Position numbers and translations under genes: made by a program
The notes under the pieces: model-generated
Told to the model about the DNA's origin: nothing
The model's input: the letters and a program-made list of their open reading frames with translations, nothing else
Databases searched by the model: none
Assembly: GCA_012861695.1 (NCBI GenBank)
Contig: JAAOOA010000002.1
Coordinates: forward strand, 22,269,303 to 22,333,302
Length of the DNA stretch: 64,000 nt
Direction of reading: 5' to 3'
Source: Trematomus loennbergii
Lineage: Eukaryota; Chordata; Actinopteri; Perciformes; Nototheniidae
Shown here: in pieces, positions 22,101 to 64,000 of the stretch
Layout: each line of letters begins with the position of its first letter
Numbering within the stretch: the stretch's first letter is position 1

Positions 22101-23720
22101 TTTAAACAAATGTGAAAAGGCGGTTGAAATCAAGTGTTTATCTATATTGTGGGTATATATGTAAAGGTTATATTGAATCAAATAGAAACAAATTGGGTGC
22201 ATTTCTAAGGATATCCTGATAAATTCTTAAAATGGTAAAAAGGAAGGAAACACTATTTTCTTTGCTTTTATTTCAATAAAAACATTTTTATTTGATGTAT
22301 ATTATTTGGTCTGAAAACAAAAATCTGTTGAATATTTAAAACAGTAAATGATTGAATCATTAGCTTTGATGCTAATAAAACAATCCAGAGCTGCGTGCAT
22401 ACTTTATACTCCTATATGTGCACTTCTCTTGTGGATCTTAATATTGTTTATGTCGATTTTCTCTTTCCAGAAATCTTCACCACAGCAGTCGTCTTTCACA
22501 GAGCCACACTATAGACTGAGCCTCAGGGATGTTCCTTTTGTTGCTGGAACGGTAGGTTGGGCACATTAGCCTGTTTTGTGGATAAAGTGTTGGTTACAAA
22601 TGGATTTATTTAATGCTGCACTTCCCTTACACTGGCTCTCTTCCTCCCATCTCCTTTCAGTCAGCCGGCTGCAGCCACTCGGTCCGAGCTAACGTCCAGT
22701 CCGTTTTGTCTCTCCTGAAGCGACACCAGCCTCAGCTCTGCAACAGCCGTGTCCTCTCCAACAGCTGTGAGACGGGGAGTGGGAGGCATTCAGACAGCTC
22801 CTCCTCTTCCTCCTCTGGCAGTGGTGAAGAACTGTCAGAGCTTCTTCAAGCACTGCACGAGGAGCTGCGACTCATGAGCGTGTGAGTGAACATATAAGAT
22901 AATATACTTTATTGATCCCAAATTGGGGAAATGTTTCATTCCAGCAGCATGTAAAACAAGGCATTGCACATATTTAGAAGTGAAAGAGAATAGAAAATAA
23001 ACAATTATAGATTTGATCAGAACAAAAGAATGACCGTGAAGATACAAATCTGTAAACTATTGACAAATAAAACAATATTGAAGGGCCAAATTACAGCTAA
23101 CACAGTATATAAGTAGGATATTATTTACATTAAGTGTGCAATGAATGTCATATTAAATTAAATATGAATGTATAATGTGAAGTTATAAGTCCAGTTAACA
23201 AAAGAGAAACTATGGAGCTGTGAGTTCTCTGCCAGCCAGGCGTGATATGAGCTATAAGGAAGTGATTAGCATAGTATTCAATGTTATCATTTATTTTTGC
23301 CGCAGAGAGCAGGAGGAGTTGATGAGGCAGGTGGAGGCGAGTGTTTCCACGCAAGAAAGAAAAGAACTCCAGTGGGAGCAGGAGAGGCTGCTGCTGAAAA
23401 TGGAGAGGAAAGGAGAGCAGATCGGTAAACTCTACAAACACAAAACACAGGTAGGTCTTAAAGCAGAAACAATTCAGTTCACACAAGCAAACTAATTGCA
23501 CTAAGATGTATATATATTTTACCTTTTCTCGTCTCTCCTCTAGATAAAAAAGTTAAGAAAAGAAGGTCACTCCAGGCAGAACAGAGGAAACGAGGTGAGA
23601 GTGACGACCACAGTTTCCACCAGAGGTCGCTCTGCTGCAGTGAGACCAGGAGAGAGGAGCCAGAGGAACCTGAGGCTGCTGAGGGACATGAGGGCTCTGC
23701 AGACCTCCCTGTGGACCTGA
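19173..23720 (+). CDS. cep57: Centrosomal protein CEP57 (intact copy)
   Basis: Scaffold of the pericentriolar material that also binds microtubules. Exons: 19173-19272 (ATG 19225), 19707-19893, 20188-20388, 21005-21126, 21287-21415, 21748-21825, 21924-22019, 22471-22551, 22661-22881, 23306-23450, 23544-23720 (TGA). All phases agree and give 494 residues; human CEP57 has 500. The N-terminal coiled coil begins ILSALRNLQEKIRRLELEKG (about residues 80-100) and continues through ITHLAAAESRCVKLEQQLDH and KLERLEQEYFSLTRTQ. Family landmarks LQTGLETNR, EPHYRLSLRDVPFVAG and VRANVQSVLSLLKRHQP precede a serine run, then a C-terminal coiled coil and basic tail (RPGERSQRNLRLLRDMRALQ), the microtubule-binding region. 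The paralogue cep57l1 is the alternative; adjacency to mre11 and the full-length C-terminal domain favour cep57. AATAAA signals lie at 23983 and 24812. Confidence 0.9.
22895..23010. repeat. LINE 3'-tail-like sequence in cep57 intron
   Basis: TACTTTATTGATCCCAAATT and the following CAGCAGCATG...AAGGCATTGCACAT words resemble the 3' end of a fish non-LTR retrotransposon (Rex3/RTE-like). Only the tail is present. Assigned by resemblance. Confidence 0.4.
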
Positions 23721-26317
23721 CACTCAGCAGGACGGAACACACACAGAACCCCAAACTAATCCTGTCAGTGCTATCTACCTACCTTTGGTCATTATTTTAC
23801 CATCCACACAGTCCCTGACAGATTATCACTAAAGAATATCCCTTCATGAACATATGACCTATGATCCCTTGTGGAAAATATATTTTTTACTGTTTGAGCA
23901 ACATGCAACAGATCCAAAAAGTCTGGTTTTAAACCAGACGGATGTTTATACCAGTCCACCCAAAGTGTATTTTATCCCAAAAAATAAAAGAGGGGGCTTT
24001 AACTTATAATTTACTAATTCTTTTAAATACCTCAGAAGAAACTATTTGTGTTCATGGAGCATGTCTGCTAAAACATTTTGGCTACATCCGTTTTCTTTTT
24101 AAATTAACTCCTTCACCAGCAGAGGGCATACTAGTTATAGTTACAGCTGCACTATCCTAAAAGTGAACTACCAAAAAGTGATGGAAACTATTTTGTTACA
24201 TTTTTCTTGTAGTGTTTTGGGGCTTGGAAGTATATTTTACACTAATAGGATATCAGTAATATATATTTTTTAAATAATTGGTGTTAAAAGATTCCTGGGT
24301 TGCTTAATAGTTACACATCATAAATAGTGCAGCAGCCTTTAGCGTTGTAAAGAAAGTTATGAAATGCTTTAATCGATATTACTGTATGTGAATTACCTAC
24401 TGTGTTGAAGGACCTAAAATACACTGTGATGTACTTTATTGTCGTCTCTCTTTGTATACACACATGTTGTATGTTATGATTATAACATTTGTCATTATTT
24501 ATACATTATGCAAGAAGATTTAAATATTTTTGGAAAATCATGGGTACATATTTTTGAGTGGAAATAGTATTTCTCTGAGTTATGAAGTATTTATGTTTGC
24601 ATATGTCTACAGTACTGTTTTGTGTTGTTTTTGGCTTTGTTTTGGCAAACAGCATTAGCACATTGCTTTTTATTGAAGATATTCCAATAATCCCTTGTTT
24701 CCTTGAACCTGTACCCTGTTGGGCTCTTTTGCTTGACATAATTGTCTTTTTTTTTACCTTTGATGCTGGTAACATAGACCACCATCATTACTTCAGTAGA
24801 CATCAGACCATAATAAAATCATAAGGATTTTAAAACAAATTATCTGCTGATTTTTACCAAAAACCTTTATGATTAATTACTTTCTTCAAGACTGCATTTA
24901 GCTTTATACATTCTAGCAAACCAATGTTATTCATTGGAAGACAAAATAATACCGCTGCAATGATAGTGTAGGCCACTTAAAACATTTAAAATAAGACATA
25001 ACTGTAGATCCAATAATTATTGCATCACGACACTTTCTACTGTTTTTTTTTTTTCATTTATTATAATTTAAAAAACATGTTGGACGCTGTCTAAGCGACA
25101 GTGAAACAAAAGCTGGTTACGGGTGCCATGGAAACCAATCAAAGCAAATAGAGATGGTTATAAAAATGACGAATGGCTGATTGAATATAGAAGACTCATC
25201 AACCAAGGTGCAGCATATTTTACTCATGCCAATGCTCTTGAGCAGCAGTCATAGAAAAATTGCTTTTGTGTAGATGGTATCATTCTCACTTTGAATTACA
25301 TCAGATTCTTTGATTCTCTGCATTGTCAATGATTGACCATTTTTGCTGTAGCAAATACAATGTTACATTAATGTAGGCCGTTTGCTTTGCGTGTGGATGT
25401 ATGTTATTATTAATACCAAATATTGTGATAAACTACCAATATATTTTACGAGCACAGAAGGTGAACATTAAGTTATGTGGCTTAAATATGAACTCTACAG
25501 TTTATCAAAGGAGAGGTAAAAAGGCACTTTAAACTGCTTTACTTCTTGTGAGCACGACACAAAAGTAGTTGTACATCCAGTTAAAAATACTTCATATTAC
25601 AGTTTTATTTTATATTGTAATGGTAACTATAAATGAATTATAAATGTGTTCAATAGAACAGCGTATATCTCAATAAAATAATCAATAGAACTGCGTATAT
25701 CACATGTTAACATTTATAGTATTATGACTGTATAAGGTGCCTTAGCCTAAATGTTCATGTTAATATGCCAAACTATATACGATATATTTACAAAGAGCTT
25801 TCCATACATGAAAGTAGATACTACTGTGTTACATGTACCAAAACAAAATTCAGTTTTGAGGATCACGGCTAAGAAAGAGATCACATGTTTATACACACGT
25901 GGCCTCTTGACAACCCATTTCAGTTTACATTGTGAAAATAAACAAAGGTGAATAACTAATGAGTCTGATGTTGCTCACAAAGCCTTAGTCACTGACCACA
26001 ACTGTCCGTAAATGAGCCGTCACCTGCAGGTGTGCCACTCTGAAACGTCACCCAGGTCAGGAAAGCAGTACAGACATATGATCCTCGCCGCAGAGGGCCC
26101 CGTGTCTCATCACTGTTAACCCGGCCTGGATTGCAATGGCCGGATGAAAACAACACCTGTAACCAGAGTATTCTGTTTGTGTGGTCAGGTGTGATAAAAT
26201 CGGTCTGCTGGTTCAATCAGTAAGAGCCCAATCCACACTGACCTAAAGGGAAAAGCTAACCTCAGTTCATGGGTGCACATTGGTCCATATCCAAAGTCTT
26301 AAAAAGCTCTGCTTCCC
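23721..26317. other. cep57 3' UTR and intergenic region
   Basis: AT-rich sequence between two converging genes. AATAAA at 23983-23988 and 24812-24817 could end cep57 transcripts. TTTATT words near 25614 could serve the ccdc195 transcript from the other strand. No further exon, repeat family or RNA gene recognised. Confidence 0.6.
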
Positions 26318-27684
26318 TCAGGAATCGGTCTCAGTTATGGGAGCCAGCTCGGTGAATTTAGGCTCCTCCTGTTGTTTGGTCAGAACTGGCCTGTTTGTAT
26401 AAATGTCATCCACAGGTAGAAGAAACGTGACAGTTTTTACCTTGGCCCTAAAAGGTCAAAGAAATCAAAATTGTTATGTAGCAACAGAACTGCAACTTAG
26501 CAAACATTGTATAGTTATAGACAATTGACCTTGTATATTTGAACTGGGGAGAACTTTCAAAAACCTCCAATTCAAAACACATTTCATTCAAGCATTTTGC
26601 TTAAAATCTACATTCCTGAAATGAAAAGTGCAGAAGATAGCTGTGCTTACCTGTTTTTGTGTACATATTCCTGCAGGGAGTGTCTGTTGGTAGATTTTCC
26701 CACTTCTTCCATCGCCGAGTTACCAAAGATGCCATTACCATGCTGGATTTCTCCTTGTAGTCTTCCCCATCCAGAGTCACTGGGCTGTGCCCTGTCAGTC
26801 CTTCCCTCCGTCATGGTCACACCAGACAGGTTGGAGCTGATGGAGTACCTTCGGACAGTCATGACGGTGTTCTCTGTGAAATAACATGAATGTGTGTTGG
26901 CATTTATCAATTTCAACAGTGCAGGGATAGATATGGGAAGTTGTGATGTCCAATTTAAATATCGGGTTTAATATTTTCCCTTATCTCTTTAATGACATAT
27001 CTTTCTACTCACATTTGAAATGTGTTACTTTTTTGTCAAAGAAAATATTTTTGCACATGTTGCTGTGCATTGAAAGTTAATTTCTTTGAACATTTTTCAA
27101 TAAAGATGCTATTGAATTGCAAAAATTAGAATAGGATTTAGTGTTTTTGCTGGACAAATCTATGCTCTTGCTCCTCAGATTTTGAGTATTCTTCATTTTT
27201 TTTTTTTAAGTGTTGAATGCTGAATCACTGGAGAGTCCCTTCATAACAGCCCCCACCCCCTTCCTTTATTAATCAGTTAATGTAAATTACAAAACGGTTT
27301 GTTGCTGTTCTGATGAGTTTAAAGCACCTGTGTAGTAAAAGGCTTTTTCTTACCTTTGTATTGTCCCTCCAGAACTGGCGCAGACGCATTGCGCCTCAGG
27401 CTCACATACGGGTTCTCCACCTTCCCCACCCGCTGCCCTACTGCTGAAAACCCCAGCCTGGCTTCCCCCTGCTTAGCCCCATACGACCGCTGACCGGAGT
27501 CTCCCCGCAGCTCGCGGTTCTCGGCCTCCAGCTTCTGGATGTCCTCGCGCATCTCCATGATGACCTGCGCCAGGCTGCGTGTGCTCTCCATGGCGCTGCT
27601 GCTGCGCTGCCAGTACCACGGCTTCCCAAACACCGGAGGGCAGTCGTGCAGGAGAAGCTCTCCGTGCTGCTGGGGCTTTAACAT
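26318..27684 (-). CDS. ccdc195: CCDC195 homologue, complete
   Basis: Three exons: 27684-27354 (ATG 27684), 26873-26651, 26447-26318 (TGA 26320-26318). The phases agree and give 227 residues. A short N-terminal coiled coil (AQVIMEMREDIQKLEAENRE, about residues 40-60) is followed by low-complexity sequence, the motif NTVMTVRRYSISSN at the start of exon 2, and KVKTVTFLLPVDD early in exon 3. The recalled human CCDC195 protein has the same order: a MRAEIQKLEKEN coiled coil, VMIVRRYSISS, then KTVSFLLP. Its function is unknown to me. Its position next to dock10 supports orthology, since I recall human CCDC195 lying beside DOCK10 on chromosome 2q36. The ATG chosen is the first in frame after an upstream stop-rich region; a later methionine at residue 32 is possible. 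Confidence 0.75.
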
Positions 27685-30427
27685 TTTTGCTCCCAGAAGT
27701 TGTCCTCCCTCTGTCTTTCTCTACTGTGTGCTCCTCAATCTCAGTCCAGATCTTGTTCTGGGGAGATTATGTCGCCTTTCACCACTTATACATCTGAAAG
27801 GGCTCCGGTGATCAGCCAGCAGCACACAGAGGATGTTTTATTCATCAGCCCCGGCGTCCTGTTTCAGGAAAACTAAGCAGGGGTCGGAAATGAAATGTGC
27901 ACTGCGCTGGAGCTTGAGTGGCGGGAGACCTAGCTACTAAACCTGCAGGTTCTGTGAAATAATTCGCGTTTATGAAAACATCTGGCCCTACACAATATAC
28001 AAAACTCTTTGTTATAGCTCAAATGAAGATTTGGTAGATCAGATTTTTCTGGGCACCTCACTCTTCCTCTTGTAATGCCCATGTCTCTGTTGGGATTACA
28101 ATATCCTTCCTCTAAAATATTGATTACACCTGTCAGCAAAAATAAATCTTGGAAAGAAACTGAGAAAGTATCAGCATTCCTTCTGATTGTTTTTTTTTAG
28201 AAGATCATCTAACAAGACCAAAAAGGTATAGGCACATTGATTAATTGTAATCTGATCAAATGTAGATTGAATTTCTGTCTTTTCAAATTCACATTTATAC
28301 ATGCGGAGCCCGTAATGTTAAAAAACATTTATGGGTAGGTAGGCCTTTAATTTAACACATGTCTTTGATAAACGTTAAGGTCAGGAGGTCAACCCAAAGA
28401 TGGAAAGAAAATACATGAAGACAGAAGGGGGCTTCGATTAAAAATAAGAGAAGGAATCATGCAACAGATATCAAATACAGGCAGGCTGCACACACAGAGA
28501 AAATTACAGATAATGACACTCAGTGGGGTCTCCACACACAGGGAAGTATGGTCAGGTTCCCATGAGCCCAGACAGTCTCGGAGCACACCAGTGACACACA
28601 AATACTTTTAAATCATGTAAAACAAATTATGAAATATTGTCAGAAGAGCTGTTGGCTACCAGGGAGCAGGTTTGAACCATGTTGTCGTCTGTGACCATGG
28701 TCTGAATTGTTCTGGTTCAAAGCAACCTGACCCCGCCACAGTGAAGGCCACATGGCGGGAGACAGGCGTACACAAGCCTGTCTGTACAGGAGAGAAACCC
28801 AATCAGCCCCCTTTCTGGTTCACAAAATAGGCTACAGAGAGGGAGGGAGGAGGTAGAGAGATGAGACAGAGGAGGAGAGAAATACTGATCAGCTGGAGTT
28901 TGAGAAGAAGAGGTAGGAGGTCAGTGAAACTCAATCTGCTCCACCTCAGGTGTGTGACCACAGAGGGAGAGTGAAGAGACACACATAAATGTGTCAGCTG
29001 TCTTGTCAGGCAGAGATAAAAACAGAAAAGTGAGAGACAGAGGGCCACATGCAGTCTCTTACCACCAGCTGTATGTTCAGGGCCACTTAACCTCTTTTTA
29101 TGCAAAGTGCCCTAACCTCAGGTTTAGCATCAATAAATAAACAACCACTCTGCTGCCTGTGCTCTGCATGGTCAGTAATTATACCCAACTATTGGACAAA
29201 AGTGTCACCAGATCCAATGGAAAACTGCTCTGTGTCAGTCATTTCACTTTCAGTGAAACCTCAACCTCATGTACTGTAAGTATTGTAATGTAAGTGTCTT
29301 TAGTCTGGAACCACAGATTGTAACATGCAGTCAGATTAACAGACCATGAACACTTATATTGCAGACAAAGCTGTGACAGTGCAGAACACACCAAGGGTCA
29401 TTCTAGTATAGGCTAGTTACATAAAATAAACGGTGTAAGAAAGTGTAAAAAATGTGTCATCAATCATACATTTTGGACATTAACAAAATTTTATTTAAAT
29501 GTTATACATAAAACTTTAGTTTTGTTTCTTCTTTTCAGCTAAACAAATATTCATATATTGTATATTTTATAAAACGAAAAAATGCAAACGTTTTAAATAT
29601 TAATATTTCTTATTTACAATTCAAAACAGTACAGGAAATAATAACAGTAACAATGCAATTGGAATCATAAAAATGTTACAAAACATAATTTTTTTTGTTT
29701 CCGTTTGAAAATCGGGAAGGTGATATATCCAGAACATTAGCAAGGATACAAAGTAGCAATGTGGAGCTGCTCTACATTCATACAGGAACTGGAGGTGCGT
29801 TCAACTCTTCAGATGCTTTGTTAGTTAGAAAACCTGTTGTCAAATGTTCTTTTGTTCACATCAGTAATCTTACAAGATCTTTTAAGATAGTGTAAATGAT
29901 ATCCACGGAAAAAATCTAAAAACTGTCATCAAAATGCACCGGAGAAGTATATGTTACATAAAGCTGAACGCACCTCAAGCTCAGTAAGGTCACTGTTCTC
30001 TAAAGGGACGGGGTTGTGGAGAGAAGGCGCATGTTGTGTGTGTGAACATATGCACTTTGTGTACTTGTTTGTGAGTGTGTTTGTCAGTATGTAAGCTGAT
30101 GAATCAGTTGGCAGGGCGGGGGATCGAGTCTTCAAAACCAAAACAAACAGTAGCTAACAGTCCAGCAGCCTGGCCTCTACCGACGATAGTCAACGTTCAA
30201 CCACAGGACTACTATCACGACCACAGTCTACACACTTCTTTCCTTATTTTCTCTGAACTCACCATCGTCACAGTTCCACTAGCCTGCCGCTTGTTACAGC
30301 AGGAAACAACTACAGTCAGAAAAAAGAAAATAAGCCACTTATGAAGCTCAAACTGGCACTCCAAAGTCATTTATGGAATAATAAGTCCTCCCGGGCACAA
30401 TGAATTTTTTGAGAGTCTATTGGCCAT
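27685..30427. other. Intergenic region and probable dock10 3' UTR
   Basis: No supportable coding exon. The ccdc195 promoter must lie just right of 27684; that area is GC-richer. TTTATT at 29490-29495 is an AATAAA signal on the minus strand and could end dock10, giving a 3' UTR of about 0.9 kb. 28800-28980 is purine-rich (GAGAGA words). Confidence 0.5.
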
Positions 30428-61186
<30,759 letters not shown>

Positions 61187-64000
61187 CTGGAGGGTTAAAA
61201 AGATTGAGAAGGGACCGTTCAAAAATGATAAAAAAGTGTGTTATGGCGGGATGAGCTACTTCAAAAAACACATTCTTCAAAGGGATCAAACAATTACCAC
61301 AAAAAAAAAGTAGCAAATGTGCTCTTACACAAAGAAAATGTCATATTCACGTATGGGTATTGTTTAGACTCTCATACATTAACTAAATTGATTAAGGACA
61401 AGATGAGTGAGGATCTTGGTGGCTCAATAGGAAATCATCCATTCATCAATTCTAATTACATCCAAGCCACTAATGGCTTCTAAAGATATTTCACTCAGTC
61501 TAGGACATCGTTCAACAATTAAATCATTTTTCTAAATGAAAATGAAAGTAACAAATGAATGACAAATAAAAAAAAACTCAATCAATACATATTGATGACT
61601 GGATGTCTACCAAATAAATGTGAATCATATGCTGTGGCCCTAACACACACCAGATCTCCACCCAACTGTCAAATCAAGTTATTTTACTTTTATAGCCCAA
61701 TACAATACATGGGTAATGTGCCTTAAGATTTTCAGTCTGTACAGCATATAACATCCTCCATCTTTAGATCCCTGATTCCCATTAGGAAGAAAATGTACAG
61801 CCCTTCAAAAAAATGGAGAAAGGGGTGGCAAAATTAGAAAAATAAACATGAAAACAGATACACTTGGACAGTGCTTTCAACTAAAACCAAAACACATGAC
61901 AACAAATGACAGCCAATTTTTAACAAGAATGTTTTTTTCCCCAGGAATCCTGGTAAAGAAGCTTTTTAAGCTGTTCTGAAGGCCCGTGTTGGCCCAACAG
62001 ACTACACTTACAGTATGTTGTTTCTCTTTTATGTCACCCACTGTATACTAGACTATGCTTGTATAGTAAATATATATAGTCATATTTAAATATAAGGACT
62101 TACCACAATGCCTCTTAATTCTCACTGGTAAAACTAACCAACATGAAAATAAACAAAACTTAAATACTCTGATACCCCGTCCATTGTTAGCCATAATAGC
62201 TCAAATACTCTAGGGATGGCTATGGTCTCTCGGTGGTTCACCAGTTTGTTAAGATTGAATTGTTCTAAAACCGTTATTTAAATTGCGATGACATTTTGTA
62301 CAGACATTCATTGTCCTCACTCAGAGGATGGTTCACAGCCATGGGACTAGTGGCTCAGAGTTTTTTTAATAAGGCAAATCACAACAGACGTTATCTCATG
62401 TCCCGTTTCATCTAGAGCAGGCTTTGGACGATCAGAACTGCTTATCATGCTTTATAGCTAACACTTAATGAGCAATGATTTGAGAGAAAAAGCAATACTT
62501 ATCGGGTATTTTGATGTAATATTAATTCATTCCTTCTTACAGAAATAGTTTCTTGCCAGCTTTATTGCAGTGGGATGAATAATTCAAATCAAATGTCTTA
62601 ATATGTATTTCTAAGCAGTGATTACACCTACAACTAATATCCTTACCCATTAAACTTTAATTATGCAAAGACCATTTTTATGGTTTTATAATGTATATTC
62701 AAAAATAAATGTTCTTCCCAGACTTTGATTACACAACCCAATCAGCTGGCTGGAGCGCAGCGCTCACTAACCAACTGGCAGAGAAGCCGATCTAGTAAAT
62801 GCCTTTTGTGCATTAGCAATACTCCGGCAAGCCACTTTCACTTACAATTATGGAAATTGACTTTAGGCTGCAGAGACAAAGAGAATCAGAGGAGATTGTG
62901 TTGCAGCCAGACAGATCAGCAGAGTTAAAGCCATTAAAGCTACAACTCCACAAGCAAACATTTCCCTTTACCACAAGCAGCCAATTAGTTCATGTTAGTG
63001 TGAGGTGGATCTGTGTCTGCAGAAACGTATTAGCACCGTAATGAAAGAACTAATGAACAAAGAGCTAAAGGGAAGCCAGGGAGAATAAATTGTGGACTGT
63101 AATGAAAAGACCACTATGCTCAACATGCATGATTAGTGTGAATAAGTGTGTCGTGCTGTAATGGGGAAAATAAGTAACACGTTGCATTTTAAACAACAAT
63201 GTACTATTGGCAATTTATGATCTGGAGAGTTGTACAGTATGTGTTCAATATCACACCCAAATACTATGTAGTAACTATACAGTCATGTATGCATGTTATA
63301 CAGTAGTGCCTTAACCTTCCTGTTGTCTTCGGGTAAAATCTGACCAGTTTCTAAATATTTATTACATGATAAGAGGGTATTTCATGTCATTGCCACAAAA
63401 ATAACACGGATGGTTTCATACCACCTTCTTCGCAAGGACAGATTATGATTACAATGTTTCATTTAAATGTATAGCATCTGGCGTCATTATGTGATGCCCT
63501 TAATCTTTTTTAAATAGTTTTAAACAGAATCCTTACTAAACTTTGACGTATATAAGTCTGTGACCATCCATCAAGATATATTCCTGTGATCTAAACTATG
63601 GTGAAAAAAATCCATTTGTTGGCCTTTGTTAACAAAAATTGGGTTAAATTTACGGTCCTTTGACCAAAAATGGTAATAAGATAAGTAAAACTAGTGTTAA
63701 TGAGTTGGCTTTTAATATGTAGAGCAGATTTAGGGGATCGTAGTTATACTATATGCTGTAAAAACAATCAAACCAGGACAATGCACAGTTAAGGGGAACA
63801 CAAAGGTTCAAATGTCTATAATGTCTACATCATGTAAAATACTTTCTGAAAATACCACAAAGGAATTTATAGATGTGAAAGATTTCTGACATACAGCTCC
63901 ACGACGGTCAATCAGGATTCACATTCGACCGAGAACCTTATTTTCTGAATGCATTACCCACTGAAACCTCACGTAACCCGTACAATACAGACACATTCAC
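61187..64000. other. dock10: dock10 upstream intron
   Basis: I looked on the minus strand for the expected upstream DOCK10 exon (human landmark LQDLLFFPSDDF) and did not find it, so the first exon or exons lie beyond 64000. The interval is AT-rich with no other gene seen. Confidence 0.5.

Noticed and set aside
30080..30140. SPALPTDSS frame resembling the human DOCK10 tail (TPALPTVS)
   Set aside because: No acceptor with suitable phase was found and the match is only a few residues. Probably chance.

Overview
The window is vertebrate nuclear DNA, almost certainly from a ray-finned (teleost) fish. The genes have many short exons with GT-AG introns, their proteins match vertebrate families, and the repeats are of fish type: an L2/Maui-like LINE, TTAA-flanked and hAT-like MITEs, a 33-bp minisatellite and very long CA/TG arrays. 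I saw no bacterial or viral gene and no RNA gene. All gene models were built by hand from splice sites, reading phase and remembered family sequences; no search was run.

Layout. (1) 1-640: repeat-like sequence, possibly an LTR. (2) 888-4552, minus: mre11, 14 exons with the start codon; its 3' end lies beyond the left edge. (3) 4500-5315: divergent promoter shared with the 5' exons of a cep57 copy (plus strand, 5498-6728). That copy stops abruptly at about 7041 and is joined to the last two exons of a TMPRSS5-like serine protease (7050-7495). (4) 7500-11440: MITEs, minisatellite and other repeats. (5) 11443-20721: a second copy of the mre11-promoter-cep57 segment. Here mre11 is only a 5' stub, the promoter is split by a 6.3-kb inverted-repeat (foldback) insertion at 12475-18767, and cep57 continues intact to its stop at 23720 (494 codons). 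(6) 26318-27684, minus: a ccdc195 homologue, complete in three exons. (7) 30428-61186, minus: dock10, 54 recognisable exons covering nearly the whole protein; the first coding exon or exons lie beyond the right edge.

Main observation. A divergent promoter has been duplicated and its two genes have parted: mre11 is complete only on copy 1 and cep57 only on copy 2, each facing a dead stub of the other. An assembly cause (two haplotypes placed in tandem) must be excluded first, because several exons carry small indels, most of them at G/C homopolymers.

The genes do not form one pathway. MRE11 is the nuclease of the MRE11-RAD50-NBS1 DNA-break complex, CEP57 is a centrosomal scaffold, DOCK10 is a Rac/Cdc42 exchange factor, and the ccdc195 product has no role known to me.
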